64,000 bases of DNA from Phymorhynchus buccinoides (Eukaryota; Mollusca; Gastropoda; Neogastropoda; Raphitomidae): NCBI GenBank assembly GCA_017654935.2, contig CM065706.1, positions 4,424,241 to 4,488,240 on the forward strand, read 5' to 3'. Of this stretch, positions 46,572 to 59,838 are shown piece by piece. Made by a program: the position numbers and the translations under genes. Under the pieces are notes generated by a model, which was given only the letters and a program-made list of their open reading frames with translations, had not been told where the DNA came from and ran no database searches. Each line of letters begins with the position of its first letter. The stretch's first letter is position 1.

Positions 46572-48360
46572 AAAACAATGATAGGAGACGATTAGGCTGT
46601 GCGCACATTACACGTGGGAAATGGGAGATCATTAGGCTGTGCGCACATTACACGCGGGAAACAATGATGGGAGACGATTAGGCTGTGCGCACATTACACG
46701 CGGGAAACAATAACGGGAGACGATTAGGCTGTGCGCACATTACACGAGGGAAACATTGCTGGGAGACGATTAGGCTTTGCGCACATTACACGTGGGAAAC
46801 AATGATGAGAGACGTTTAGGCTGTGCGCACATTACACGTGGGAAACAATAATGGGAGACGATTAGGCTTTGCGCACATTACACGCAGGAAACAATGATAA
46901 CGGGAAACGATTAAGCCGTGCGCACATTACACGCAGGAAGCAATGATAAGAGACAATTAGGCTGTGCACACATTACACGCGGGAAACAATGATGGGAAAC
47001 GATTAGGCTGTGTGCACATTACACGCGGAAAACAATGATAACGGGAGATGATTAGGCCTTGCGCACATTACACAGGGGAAACAATGATAACGGGAAACGA
47101 TTAGGCTGTGCGCACATTACACGCGGGAAATGGGAGATGATTAGGCTGTGCGCACATTACATGCAGGAAACAATGATAACGGCAAATGATTAGGCTGTGT
47201 GCACATTACACACGGGAAGTGGGAGATGATTAGGCTGTGCGCACATTACACGCAGGAAACAATGACAACGGGAAACGATTAGGCTGTGCGCACATTACAC
47301 GCGGGAAACAATAATAATGGGAAATGATTAGGCTTTGTGCACATTACACGCGGGAAACAATGACGGGAGATGATTAGGCTTTGTGCACATTACATGCGGG
47401 AAACAATGATAATGGGAAATGATTAGGCTTTGCGCACATTACACGCGGGAAACAATGATAACGGGAAACGATTAGGCTGTGCGCACATTACACGCGGGAA
47501 ACAATAACGGGAGACGATTAGGCTGTGCGCACATTACACGCGGGAAACAATAACGGGAGACGATTAGGCTGTGCACACATTACACGCGGGAAACAATGAT
47601 AACGGGTGACGATTAGGCTGTGCGCACATTACACGCGGGAAACAATGATAACGGGAGACGATTAGGCTGTGCGCACATTACACGCGGGAAACAATGATAA
47701 CGGGTGACGATTAGGCTGTGCACACATTACACGCGGGAAACAATAACGGGAGACGATTAGGCTGTGCACACATTACACGCGAGAAACAATGATAACGGGT
47801 GACGATTAGGCTGTGCGCACATTACACGCGGGAAACAATGATAACGGGAGACGATTAGGCTGTGCGCACATTACACGCGGGAAACAATGATAACGGGTGA
47901 CGATTAGGCTGTGCACACATTACACGCGGGAAACAATAACGGGAGACGATTAGGCTGTGCACACATTACACGCGAGAAACAATGATAACGGGTGACGATT
48001 AGGCTGTGCGCACATTACACGCGGGAAACAATGATAACAGGAGACGATTAGGCTTTGCGCACATTACACGTGTGTTTGTAAATGTTGTACCTTTGTACGT
48101 TTACTGTTTTTTCATATTATCTATTGCCTTATTTGTTAAATGCTTTTTTTCCATGATGATTCTTGTTAATTAATTATGCAGCTGTTCTTTTGCCATTTAT
48201 AAACGTGTTGAGTACGCCCACAAGCTTTAGCTTGTTGTACTCTTGCGCTGAGTTATATTTGTATCTACATGAAATTGTGTTAATAAAAAGTTGTTTAAAC
48301 CACACGCGGGAAACAATAAAGGGAGGCGATTAGGCAGTGCACACATTACACGCGGTAAAC
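46572..48360 (-). repeat. ~45-bp minisatellite, right-arm copy
   Basis: About 33 units to 48066, then the same unique interruption as the left arm and one terminal unit near 48300-48355. It is about 0.95 kb shorter than the left array. Confidence 0.93.
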
Positions 48361-48592
48361 CTCATGAGCCTATCCGCAAATAGGTCATTTCAAGAAAGTA
48401 AGAAATTTCTCAGCATCACCAGGAAATGTGGTGGGTTTTTTTAAAACACAAACAACCACAAAGACCATAGAATAATAGTAATAATATTTACAAAAAACTC
48501 CCTTGACAAAGGAGATAATTTGTAGTCATCTATGTCTTGAGCTGGGAGTACAGTTTATATGGCTGCGCCATGTCGTTTTTCAAGATACTGAC

Positions 48593-48776
48593 CCGTTGAG
48601 GGGGTTGAAGATGAGGTAGGGGGGGTGGTCGGGGTCGATGTAGGTCTTGTTCTTGAAGACCCACTTGTACTGCAGGGGGTAGAGGGGGTCGGACACCGCG
48701 GTGACCGTCAGGTTGACCACGTCCCCTTCCTTGATCTCCCACCGGGCCTTCGGCTGGGAGAGGATTTTGATGGGCA
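48593..48776 (-). CDS. Exon 10, right-arm copy
   Basis: 184 bp, intact splice sites, one residue different from the left copy (EIKEGD against EIKEED). The strand B cysteine is absent here too. Confidence 0.9.
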
Positions 48777-48824
48777 CTGCACAGAGAGTGAAATGAAATG
48801 AATTGAAACTGCACACACCAGAAG

Positions 48825-49675
48825 TCGCAAATGTCGGCACTCCAAAAACTGGAGGCCATAAGTGTCGGCACTCCAAAATCTGAAAGCCATAAGTTTCAGC
48901 ACTCCAAAAACTGGAAGCTGCAAGTGTCGGCACTCCAAAAACTGGAAGCCACAAGTTTCAGCACTCCAAAAACTGGAAGCTGCAAGTGTCGGCACTCCAA
49001 AAACTGGAAGCCATAAGTTTCAGCACTCCAAAAACTGGAAGCTGCAAGTGTCGGCACTCCAAAAACTGGAAGCCATAAGTTTCAGCACTCCAAAAACAGG
49101 AAGCCGCAAGTGTCGGCACTCCAAAAACTGGAAGCCACAAGTTTAAAAAATCCAAAAACTGGAAGCCACAAGTTTAAGAAATCCAAAAATTGGGAGGCAC
49201 AGGTTTAAGAAATCCAAAAATTCGAAGCCACAAGTTTAAGAAATCCAAAAACTGGAAGCCACAAGTTTAAGAAATCCAAAAACTGGAAGCCACAAGTTTA
49301 AGAAATCCAAAAACTGGAAGCCACAAGCTAAGAAATAAAGAAACTGAAAGCCACAAGTTAAGAAATCAAAAAACTGGAAACCACAAGTTTTAAAAATCAA
49401 AAAACTGGAAGCCACAAGTTTCAGAAATCCAAAAACTGGAAGCCAAAAAATTAAGAAATCCCAAAACTGGAAGCCACAAGTTTCAGAAATCCCAAAACTG
49501 GAAGCCACAAGTTTCAGAAATCCTAAAACTGGAAGCCACAAGTTTCAGAAATCCAAAATCTGGAAACCACAGGTTTCAGAAATCCAAAAACTGGAAGCCA
49601 CAAGTTTCAGAAATCCCAAAACTGGAAGCCACAAGTTTAAGAAATCCAAAAAACTGGAAGCCACAAGTAGCTTCT
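48825..49675 (-). repeat. 31-bp minisatellite, right-arm copy
   Basis: Reverse complement of the intron 9 array, with some units added and others lost relative to 27493-28220. Confidence 0.92.
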
Positions 49676-50400
49676 ACCGTATTTGACCGACTTCAAGGCG
49701 CACCTTACTATAAGGCGTACCCCCCACATTTGACACGAACTCAGATGTTATTATGTTTTATCACTGAACTGTCAGTCACATTATAAGGCGTACCCCCACA
49801 TTTGACACGAACTCAGATGTTATTATGTTTTATCACTGAACTGTCAGTCACATTATAAGGCACATCACCCCCACATTGGACACTAACTCAGATGTTGTTA
49901 TTATGTTTTATCACTGAACTGTCAGTCACATTATAAGGCACATCACCCCCACATTGGACACTAACTCAGATGTTGTTATTATGTTTTATCACTGAACTGT
50001 CAGTCACATTATAAGGCGCACCCCCACATTGGACACTAACTCAGATGTTGTTATTATGTTTTATCACTGAACTGTCAGTCACATTATAAGGCACATCACC
50101 CCCACATTGGACACTAACTCAGATGTTGTTATTATGTTTTATCACTGAACTGTCAGTCACATTATAAGGCGCATCATCACCCACATTGGACACTAACTCA
50201 GATGTTGTTATGTTTTATCACTGTATTATCAGTCACACTATAAGGCACATCAACCCCACATTATAAGGCACATCGTCCCCCACATTGGACACTAACTCAG
50301 ATGTTGTTATGTTTTATCACTGAACTGTCAGTCACATTATAAGGCGCAGGGGTCTCAATCTGGGAAAAGTGTCGACTAATCGTCCGAAAACTACGGTAAC
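49676..50400 (-). mobile_element. ATAAGGCGC element, right-arm copy with fewer tandem units
   Basis: About nine 75-bp units against about 15 on the left, between the same outer ends (TACCGTATTTGACCGACTTC; CGTCCGAAAACTACGGTAAC). Confidence 0.85.
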
Positions 50401-50690
50401 TTTGAAACTCCCAAGCCACAAATTTCGGCACTCCTAAATTACCCCACCTATGACGGTGAGGTGACCTTTGCTTAAGGACTGGCCTTCACACAGACAGACA
50501 AAAGAGCATGCAGACAGACAGACAGACACAAAACAGTCAGAAAAATGTCCAAGCTATCTTACGGCTGACTTTCAGGCAGCCACCCCTGAAGGATTCCACG
50601 CAGGCATACAATCATGAGCGAGCACACAGACAGACAACGAATAGACAAGACAGATAGACAGACAAACAGTATGTGGAAGCTATCTCACGG

Positions 50691-50762
50691 ATGATCTTGA
50701 GGCAGCCGTCGCTGAAGGCCTCGCCCACGCCGTTGTCCACGTAGCACTGGTAGCAGGCATAA
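50691..50762 (-). repeat. Partial exon 9 duplicate, right-arm copy
   Basis: Same partial duplicate as 25916-25985, with donor, so the duplication predates the divergence of the two arms. Confidence 0.85.
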
Positions 50763-50813
50763 TAGACAGGACAGACAGACAGACAGACAGACAGTATGTG
50801 GAAGCTATCTCAC

Positions 50814-50960
50814 GGATGATGTTGAGGCAGCCGTCGCTGAAGGCCTCGCCCACGCTGTTGTCCACGTAGCACTGGTAGCAGGCGATGTCCTGGCTCTTCC
50901 TCACGTTGAACACCGTCAGTGTGCGGCCGCTGTCAGAGAACTTGAACTTGTTCACCTCAT
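50814..50960 (-). CDS. Exon 9, right-arm copy
   Basis: 147 bp with conserved splice sites; GRTLTVF replaces GRTMTVF of the left copy. Confidence 0.9.
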
Positions 50961-51009
50961 CTGCCACAAACAAATCGCAACATTGGGTAGATTCAGGCAT
51001 GAGAAACAC

Positions 51010-51420
51010 ACCCAGCGAGAAAGGAGGCAGAGTAGTTAAGACGTTCGCCTGCCAAATTCAATGCGTGACTGCAGCGTGAGTGACCCGGGTTCGAATCCCG
51101 GCCTCCTCGCCCTTTCTTTCTAGTTTGACAGGAAAATCGAACTGAACGTCCAGTCCTTCGGATGGGGACTTAAAGCTAGTCTGACCCGTGCGCTTTACGC
51201 ACGTAACAACCCCACGGCAGTTGAAAGTTGGTAAGAGCAGGGGGAAATCCTGCTGCCTGGTATGGCCAAATTCATAGCTAGGTTTTTCCAAGTGTGCCCA
51301 CACCCCCTTCTCACCCTGTGCCCTCCTCCCTCCCCACCAAAAAAAAGGGTAGGCGCTGCACTTGCGGCGACGCGCTCTCGGGGGAGAGCAGCCCAAATTT
51401 CACAGAGATAAGTCTGTGTG
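51010..51420 (+). mobile_element. tRNA-derived SINE, right-arm copy
   Basis: Counterpart of 25258-25657; box A GGCAGAGTAG and box B GGGTTCGAATCCCGG near 51027-51105. Confidence 0.85.
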
Positions 51421-51989
51421 ACTAGAATAATTATACCAAATACTACTCACTCTCTAAAGGCTTGGCTTAAGGCTGTATCAGACTAATTGACATAGGCTAG
51501 AACACCAAGACTACATCAAAATGACGTTATGCTATGCCTAGTTATGCAGGGATTGTCTTTAGCCATGACAAGCTCCTAGCATAACATCATCGGTTTCCCA
51601 AATCCCCCCCGAAGACGGACTGCCCACTTGGCGGGGTAATCAAAAACGGTCACACACGGAACGTTGTCATTAACAGCCGATGCGTTTGTACCATAGTGTT
51701 CAACTGTTGTGATGATTCCTGGAGTCTTTTAGCCAGGGTAAGCCAACAACAACAACCCTCTAAAACGGCAAGTATGAAGAAAAAAACTGACCGATCCAGG
51801 CCAATCCTTTTCACAGTTGTAAAACAAAGGTTCGTTTCCATTTATCAATATCTCTCCCTCCCTCCCTCCCTCTCTCTCTCTCTCTTTGCTACTTATTTTG
51901 CATGCTTCATTATTTTTGTGCTGAATATTTGACATTTTTGTGCATGCTTTATTTGATGGCAAGATGTAAAAAAGCCCATTGTGTGCTTA

Positions 51990-52575
51990 CCGTAATTTTC
52001 GGACTATAAGGCGATATGTTTTTCTCCAATTTTGACCTAGGCGCCTAATAAACGAGGGCGCCCTATTAGTGAACAAAATCGTGAGAAGAGAGGCAACGAT
52101 TGCCGTGTTCAGTACAGTCTACTGTGAGTCTACAACATCGAAAGTGGTAACGAGTCGCCGATACGATGAATACTCACGTTAAAATGCTTCAAAATCCCTA
52201 TTATCATCCGAGATACCATCCAACAGATGCCATAACCCTTCATTGGATGTAAAAAGCATCGTTGTAGAGCTTAAAATGCCATAATTCTACCAGTTTTCGC
52301 GAAGAAAAGTCCAAACACAACAACCGGAAGTCGCAAAAACGGAAGTTCGATTATTTGAGAAGGGAGCCATCTCTCGTTTACGACAACAATAATGGCGGTC
52401 GGTAAGCGTCTACAGGACGTGTACGGGCTTCAAACTTCGACATTCTTTTGCGAGGTGTGTATCGCCTTATAAACGAGGGCGCCTTTTACTTTAATTTTTT
52501 CATATTTTTCTTGAAAATTGCCCTACTCGCCTTATACACAGCAGCGCCTAATGATCCGAAAAATACTCTTTTCCC
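51990..52575 (-). mobile_element. ATAAGGCG-type element, right-arm copy
   Basis: Counterpart of 24106-24692 with scattered substitutions. Confidence 0.65.
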
Positions 52576-52615
52576 TAAAAAAACCAATTTTGTCCATTCG
52601 TTCGTTCGTTCTTAC

Positions 52616-52777
52616 TGGTCCTGTTGAAGGGGGCTCCGTTCATGTGCCAGCGGGGTTTGTGTGGAGGCAGCTCCGTGTCGTGCATTGTGGTCGCTGACTG
52701 GGCGTGGCAGTGGAGGGTGGCGTTACTCAGCTCAGTCACCGTCATGTCCACCAAGCCTTTTTCAAAGATGGGTACCG
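52616..52777 (-). CDS. Exon 8, right-arm copy
   Basis: 162 bp, identical protein to the left copy. The MITE that precedes exon 8 on the left is missing here. Confidence 0.92.
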
Positions 52778-52829
52778 CTGCACACGCACACACACATGCA
52801 TTATATTACACGCCATTTCAAACAACGCA

Positions 52830-53160
52830 TTTCTCGGTTAATTCAATTTTTTTTCCGTTTTTGCCTTTCTTACTAAACATAAAGCTGTATTTTATTAATC
52901 TTTTTGGAATAATAACCCTAACCCTACCCCCCCCCCCCCTCCTATGTACTGCAGTACACCGCGGCATTTGTTACAGTCGTGGTTCATTGCGTTTTTCCGT
53001 CTTATAGGGGGGGGGGGGGGGGGCTTCTAGGGTTAGGGTTAGCGTTAGGGTTATTATTCCAAGATAATTAGCTGAAAAGGTTCATAAAATACAGCTTTAT
53101 GTTTGGTAAGAAAGGCAAAAACGGAAAAAATTTAATTAACCGAGAAATGTAGGGGGGGGG
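52830..53160 (-). mobile_element. Telomere-like foldback element, right-arm copy
   Basis: Counterpart of 23214-23612 with shortened C/G homopolymers and one arm trimmed (loss around TTTTCAGCTAATTATC). Confidence 0.82.
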
Positions 53161-53689
53161 GGGTGGCACATCTTGACCTTTACCCATGTTTCAATGTCAT
53201 CAGTCCATGATTGAGCGTGTTTATAAAAGGATCAATACAATCCGAAGTACACCCACCAGCTAAACGTGGGTGTTTGGGGCTTGTTTTCATCATGTTTCAA
53301 TGTTCTGCGAGTCTCCCCCCGTTCCTGAAGTAGTGACCGGCAATAAACACATAATGTCCAACATGTGCGTGTATCTTTTGCATACAGGACGGGTGGGGGT
53401 GGTGTTAGAACGGCACGTGTACTGTCACGTCTTAATCTGCCATCAACGAGCACAGCTGTGCCCCAACAAGCGCTTAGGGCTTTTAGAATCAGCGCTATAG
53501 AATGAAAAATTGTGTTTTACGTCCTCTCGACCCGGCAGGGCACATATGGGACAGATCAGCGCTATAGAAATTCTCTTTATAAATAAATAACTAACAACCA
53601 GCCAACCTGCCTAGGAAGGCAAGTGGGGGCTTATTAATCTTACCCCCCCCCCCCCCCCCCCCCCCCAGTGGGGTTACCGGGAGGGGGGG

Positions 53690-54000
53690 GGGGGGTCTTT
53701 TAAATAAATAGTTCCCGCATCTTCTGGAAGTTCTGTGCTTGTAACTTCCTCTAATCTGTCACTCTTTGACTCTGCCTTTTCCCTTTGCTTACTGTCATCT
53801 ACTATCTTTCTGTCTTTACCGGTCCATTCTCCTCCTGCCTTTTTTTTTCTCTCAAGAAACACGTTCAAAAAGATCTCCTTCAGCCGAAGTCGGACTAGCT
53901 GCAGGGCCTATTTCTTAGCCGCATGACGCATCTGCGCTCATAATTGACAGGAAACTGTCTGAGTGATCGGAGGAGAAGAAGAAGATTAAGCTTGACGTTT
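53690..54000 (+). repeat. Repeat R1, right-arm copy
   Basis: Counterpart of 21888-22216 between adjacent C/G homopolymers and GATCGGAGGAGAAGAAGA. Confidence 0.75.
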
Positions 54001-54189
54001 GCTCCATAACTGTGATAGAGCTTGGGAAAATTCAATTCAGTTCAATTCAACAATTGTCTCCAAACAAGTGAAGAAATTTGTTTTTCGGCATGCACATCAA
54101 AATGAAGACAAAATAAGACATTGTTATAACCTAACAGAAGAGACATTTGTAAAATAACATAAAAGCACGTGTAAATGACAGAGTATAGT

Positions 54190-54193
54190 TATC

Positions 54194-54245
<52 letters not shown>

Positions 54246-54310
54246 ATCATCACACACACACTCGCGCGCACGCACACACACACACACAAACACACACACC
54301 TAAACACACA
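54190..54310 (+). repeat. CA microsatellite, right-arm copy
   Basis: Counterpart of the TG tract at 21590-21668, longer and interrupted. Confidence 0.9.
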
Positions 54311-54630
54311 CACATCTAAAAAGTACACTGAGCATCCAATGATCGATCCTCTTTAGATGCTGCAAGTAATATTCACAGATAATAATGACATCACAGTAAA
54401 TAATAACATGTACCACATAAAACAATAATAATTAACACTATCACAAACCAGTATGGCTATCACCTGAGTATGCCCCCCCCCCCCCCCCCCCCACTCACTC
54501 ACATACACACCAAGCATATTATAAGATCCCCCTAAGCTAAAAACACAGACTATAGAGATAGAAATGAAACCAATAACATCACTTATAATAATAATAATAA
54601 TAGCAAAATATTGCCATACACTCACAGTCA

Positions 54631-54664
<34 letters not shown>

Positions 54665-55019
54665 ACACACACACACACACACTTTACCCAGCCACACCCA
54701 CCCACACCTGACATAATAGAATGTTGACGTCGACTAAAATGTTGAAGTCAGTCCACGGTTGTACATAGGAAACACTTTTCTGAAATATTACAGCGTGCAA
54801 AATATAATGGGCTTCGGGGTGCTAGTCGTTCAACAGTATTTGGGCATAACTTGAAATTTTTGTTTCTGCTAGATGGGAATAAAGATATCCCAGAAATATG
54901 CAGAAAACAGAATTGAGGTAACCTGTCTAGTTTTGATTTCATAGACAAATGAAGTTTGACATTTGAGATAGATCATTCGCAGAAATAGGACCGTGGGTGC
55001 AGGCCTGGAGCTTTGCCTC

Positions 55020-55560
55020 TTTGTTACCCGGCCAGAGGCCGGGGTTTTGCGATTGGTTTGTGTGTGTGTGTGTGTGTGTGTTGTGTGTGGTGGTGTGTGT
55101 GTGTTGTGTGTGTGTGTGTGTATCGATTATCTTAAAAACTACTGTTTGGACTTTGATTAAAATTGGCAGAGGGGTAGACAGCTTGAAAAGGAAGCTTCCT
55201 TTCGTTAATCAACACCGTGCTGACCTTGACCTTGAAGTTTGACCATGAAAACCGAAATTTCCTTCTTTGGGCTATGTAATTTCCCCCCAGCTTTATTTCG
55301 TGAACTAGTGAACAGAATCGCTTCAAATTTTGTGTGGTGGTGTACCATGGTGCAAGGAAGTTTGTATAAAAGGTTTAGCTGTATCTCGTGAACTACTGAA
55401 CAGAATCGCTTCAAATTTTGGGCTATGTATTTTATGCGTTCTGTAAGGGTGGAAAGTGGTGTGTTTATTGGGGGGGGGGGGGGGGAGAGGACATAACTCT
55501 GGCCGGGTTTGCATTGCCTTGCACAATGCTTTGCTGCTGCTCGGCGATGCCCTTGTTTCT
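55020..55560 (+). repeat. Repeat R2, right-arm copy of 20340-20887
   Basis: Same hairpin terminus and inner repeats; its TG tract (55060-55120) differs from the left CA tract. Confidence 0.82.
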
Positions 55561-55896
55561 AGTGGCTTGGTTTAATGTTTTTAAAAACAATCAAATAAAC
55601 ACAGGAATCATTCAAAAATGGTCTTTCATGTTGTGGATACTGATAGAATACATGAAAATATACAGTGAAAATCGCTGCTGAAGTCAAAACTGAAGGGACT
55701 GAAATTGTCTCTTGAGATAGCCAATATTTTTTAGTTAAACAGACCTTTCAGCATAAAGATCAATAAACTGGGACCAGGAAATTACCGCGAATTCTCCAGT
55801 GTTTTTGAGTTAGCAGGAATCCACTGCACATGAATATGCCCTAAACAAATGTTTAGATTTTAGACTGATGATGTTATGTCAGGAGCTTGACACGGC

Positions 55897-56283
55897 TTAA
55901 CCCTTTCAACGCCAGCCATTTTTTTTAGCCCAAACTTTCCATTAAGCTTACCTGGGTACAGAACAGATTCCCGGTCTGCAATACTGGGGATTCCTCTGTG
56001 CCATGCATAAAATAGGGCCTATCCTTACCTCCCCAAGATTAACCCTTTCGCCGCCAAAGTCGCATTTTAGCACCACAGTGATTTAACACCTATGTCACTA
56101 AAGGGCATCAAATTGGGGTCTATTATCCAAAGACCCTATTGTCTTAGTTTTGGGAAGTAAGGGTAGACCTTATTTTATATATGTCACAGAAGAGTCCCCA
56201 ATACTGCAGTGGATTTTGTTCTCTACCCAGGTAAATGTAATGGGAATTTTTGGCTGGAAAAAGGCTGGCGGCGAAAGGGTTAA
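55897..56283 (-). mobile_element. piggyBac-type MITE, right-arm copy
   Basis: TTAA at 55897-55900 and 56280-56283 with the same inverted CCCTTTC ends and the internal TTAA. Confidence 0.8.
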
Positions 56284-56621
56284 AAACGTAAGGTCACTCC
56301 GTTAACAGACACTCATTTGATGCCTTTCAGTGACATGGCTGTTAAAATCATTGTGGAAGAGGCGACAGTGGCGGTGAAAGGGTGAAACTGGGAGCAGAAA
56401 ATTACTGCGAATTATCCATTGTTTTTGAGCTGTCCGTTTTTGAGTGAGCAGGAATCCACGGCACAAATCCACCCTAAACAAAACATTTGGTATTTTGGGG
56501 TGGGGTGGGGGGAGTTGTTGACTAATTTTTGTCTTTTGCTCAACACATTTGTGATGGACTGATGTCTGGTTTGGTTTGTGGTTGTTTCTTCCCCTGCACC
56601 ATGCCAGCTGCTGTGACTCAC

Positions 56622-56818
56622 AGGTGACGTTGAGGAAGACGGTGGCGGTGGCGGAGCTCTGCGGACTGTTGCTGCCGATGCAGCGGTACGTGCCCTCATC
56701 CGTCAGCCTCAGGTCCCGGATGATCAGCCGCCGCCCGTACGTGTCCGGCTTCAGGAAACGCCCGCCCGTGTTGATGTACGTGCCGTTGGCAAACTGCCAC
56801 TGCACCGTGGGTGCAGGC
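56622..56818 (-). CDS. Exon 7, right-arm copy
   Basis: 197 bp, same protein as the left copy with synonymous change(s) such as GCA for GCG in PAPTV. Confidence 0.93.
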
Positions 56819-56879
56819 CTGGAGGGTTGGGAACGAAGAACGGGGAAAACAAAAATGAGAAGACACATGTATATTTTTG

Positions 56880-56900
56880 TTCCCTTAACACACATACACA

Positions 56901-56974
<74 letters not shown>

Positions 56975-57000
56975 ACACACACACACACACACCACCATTT
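56880..57000 (-). repeat. CA/TG microsatellite upstream of exon 7 copy
   Basis: Counterpart of 18912-19005 with different interruptions. Confidence 0.93.
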
Positions 57001-57505
57001 TTCTGTTACTTTGCTGAACGGTCGGATTCGTCTACTACTGTAGAATTTCTCGGAGCAACCGACTTGGATGGCTGGATCTCATCTCAGCTCGGGGAGGTTC
57101 CATCGACAGAATCTTTGTAAGCCATGAGGTAGACTGAGGAGGTGGCGGGGGGGGGGGGGGGGGGTTGGGGAGGCGCTAAGAATGAGAAAAGCAAAGATGT
57201 CCATACCAGTTGCAGTCAGCAGTCATTAACATACCAGGGGAGACTACCTGGGTTTTTTTTGTCACTGATCTTCGTAAGATTGGCGGAAACTCCCGAAGAG
57301 TAGAACGTGACGGTTTGAGTCTGATAAGCCTTGTAAAATTATTACATTGCCTTTTGTAAACTTCCAAGATAGAACTACCAAGTTCAAAACGTCATCAATT
57401 GTGATAACAAAAACCCAAAAAAGAATTTAAAAAAAATGAAGTTCAGTTTCTGTTAAAATTAAAAATACTGAAATCAGTGTAAAAAAATGGAGTCACCCAT
57501 GGTTA

Positions 57506-57719
57506 GGGGAAGACGGGGTAAAAAGCGCATGGGCGGGTAAGAAGCCCACCCCAATTATCTCATGAAATGAAGCAAATTTCAGTCTCATTTTGCCCATGAG
57601 ACGAGCGTTAATGTCTAGCATTCGTCTCATGGGCAAATTTGACTGAAATTTTCTTTATTTCATGAGATAATTGGGGTGGGCTTCTTACCCGCCCATGCGC
57701 TTTTTACCCCGTCTTCCCC
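57506..57719 (-). mobile_element. Palindromic MITE, full-length right-arm allele of copy B
   Basis: 214 bp flanked by TA (57504-57505, 57720-57721), 13 bp from the exon 6 donor. Confidence 0.92.
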
Positions 57720-57731
57720 TATACACTGTAC

Positions 57732-57831
57732 CTTCCGCTGAAGAAGCACTCCAGTGTGGCCTCAGAGTGTCGTTCGAAGGTCACGATGGTGCTGGGCGGG
57801 GGAAACCGAGCAGCCGGAGCAAAGTCCACAC
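57732..57831 (-). CDS. Exon 6, right-arm copy
   Basis: 100 bp, same protein as the left copy, also between two MITEs. Confidence 0.9.
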
Positions 57832-57880
57832 CTGTCACACACACACAGCCAGCATTTAGTAGTTTGGCTATTTGCTATGG

Positions 57881-58094
57881 GGGGAAGACGGGGTAAAAAG
57901 CGCATGGGCGGGTAAGAAGCCCACCCCAATTATCTCATGAAATCAAGAAAATTTCAGTCAAATTTGCCCATGAGACGAATGCTAGACATTAACGCTCGTC
58001 TCATGGGCAAAATGAGACTGAAATTTGCTTCATTTCATGAGATAATTGGGGTGGGCTTCTTACCCGCCCATGCGCTTTTTACCCCGTCTTCCCC
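57881..58094 (-). mobile_element. Palindromic MITE, right-arm copy of A
   Basis: 214 bp, same position relative to exon 6 as 17850-18063. Confidence 0.9.
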
Positions 58095-58129
58095 CTCTTA
58101 TTCTAGTCACAGACACTTATCTCTGTGAA

Positions 58130-58470
58130 ATCTCCCCCCCCCCCCCCCGATGGGGGGGGGGGGGGGGGGGTCTTTTGTATAAATAGTTCCCCCACCTTCT
58201 GGAAGTTCTGTGCTTGTAACTTCCTTTAATCTGTCACTCTCTTTGACTCTGCCTTTTCCCTTTGCTTACTGTCATCTACTATCTTTCTGCCTTACCGGTC
58301 CATTCTCCTGCCTTAGTTTTTTTTCAAGAAACGCTTTCAAAAAGATTTCCTCCAGCCGAAGTCGGACATGCTGGGCCTAACTATTTCTTACTTAGGCGCA
58401 TAACGGCAGCATGACGCATCTGCGCTCGTAATTGACAGGAAACTGTCAGAGCGATCGAAGAAGAATCTCT
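58130..58470 (+). repeat. Repeat R1, right-arm copy of 17480-17830
   Basis: AATAGTTCCCCCACCTTCTG to GAAACTGTCAGAGCGATCGA, next to the SINE tail. Confidence 0.75.
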
Positions 58471-58850
58471 GTGAAATTCAGGCTGCTCTCCCCCAGAGAG
58501 TACGTCACCACAAGCACAGCGCCTACACTGTTTTTGGGGTGGGGGGGGGGGGGGGGGCAGATTTGGGAAACCTAGCTGTCAATTTGGTCATACCAGGCAG
58601 CGGGATTTCTCCCTGCTCTTACCGACTTTTCAACTGCCGTAGGATTTTTATGTACGTAAAGCGCACGGGTCAGACTAGCTTTAAGTCCCCATCCGAAGGA
58701 CTCGACGTTCAGTTCGATTTTCCTGTCAAACTAGAAAGAAAGGGCGAGGCCGGGATTCGAACCCGGGTCACTCACGCTGCAGTCACGCATTGAATTTGGC
58801 AGGCGAACGTCTTAACCACTCTGCCACCTAACATCAGAGTTACGGGGATC
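58470..58850 (-). mobile_element. tRNA-derived SINE, right-arm copy of 17105-17495
   Basis: Reverse of the left copy; box B as GGGATTCGAACCCGGGT near 58752. Confidence 0.85.
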
Positions 58851-59159
58851 ATATTCTTCTTCTTCTGAGTTCCCTGGCCATATGGCCATAGCGAGTAAGG
58901 TATGAATGTATTCGGGTTTTTTTTTCCAGTGTAAAAGTGACAGATTAGAGCAAGTTACAAACACATGACTTTTAGAAGGTGGGGGAACTATTTGTACAAA
59001 AGAACCCCACCCCACCCCTCGGTATCCCCACGAGGACTCATAGAGGGTTGGGTGTCCAGCTCCCCAAATCCAAATGGAGGCATGAGGCACCCATCCACTG
59101 CCCTGATGGAGACAAGAATATGCTACAGTGATCAAATACATGGGCGCTTCTACAAATGA

Positions 59160-59838
59160 CAAAAAGTGACAAAGAACACGATTAATATGATCTGATCTAA
59201 GAGAGCGGGAAATGAGACGAGCAGCATTATTCTGGACCGGTTGGAGCTTAGAGATGAGAGTTGAACAGCCAGCAAGGAGTGAGCTACAGTAGTCAAGGCG
59301 AGATCAAACGAAAGCACAGACTAGATCTTCAAGGCATCTTCGAGAGAGGAAGCGGCGGATTGAGCTGATTCTACAAAATTCTAGACAACAAGACTTGCAC
59401 ACACGGGAAACAGGCTGTTTGAAAGCAAGAGTTTGGTCCAAAGTAACGCCTAGATTTCGCACAGATGTTGATAGCTTCATCTCGGTGCCATCGATGTCGA
59501 CAAAACATGGCAGAGCCTGAGTTTTGACTGTGTAGTTGGAGGCAACAAGAATCATCTTGTGTCTTATCAGCATTGAGCTGGGGTTCGTTATAGGGCATCC
59601 ATGCTTTAATAACTTCAGAAGTACACATCATCATTTGATGCAACCGACTCCCGGTGAGTGGAAATGTATCATCAGAAAAACTGTGACGAAGAAGAGTGCT
59701 GGCTGATGATAATAGTGGACAGAGGTTGGGTGCATGAAACAGAAAGAACGGGTCCTGAAGTAAGGATGAAATGTCTTTGCTATCGTGGACAGTGGGTAGA
59801 CACTTAAAAGAGGGAGTCAAACCAGAGGAGGTCTTCAT
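59160..59838 (-). pseudogene. LINE RT fragment, right-arm copy
   Basis: Counterpart of 16140-16780 with the same stop and frameshift; substitutions such as KAWMPYNEPQ for KALMPYNEPQ. Confidence 0.85.
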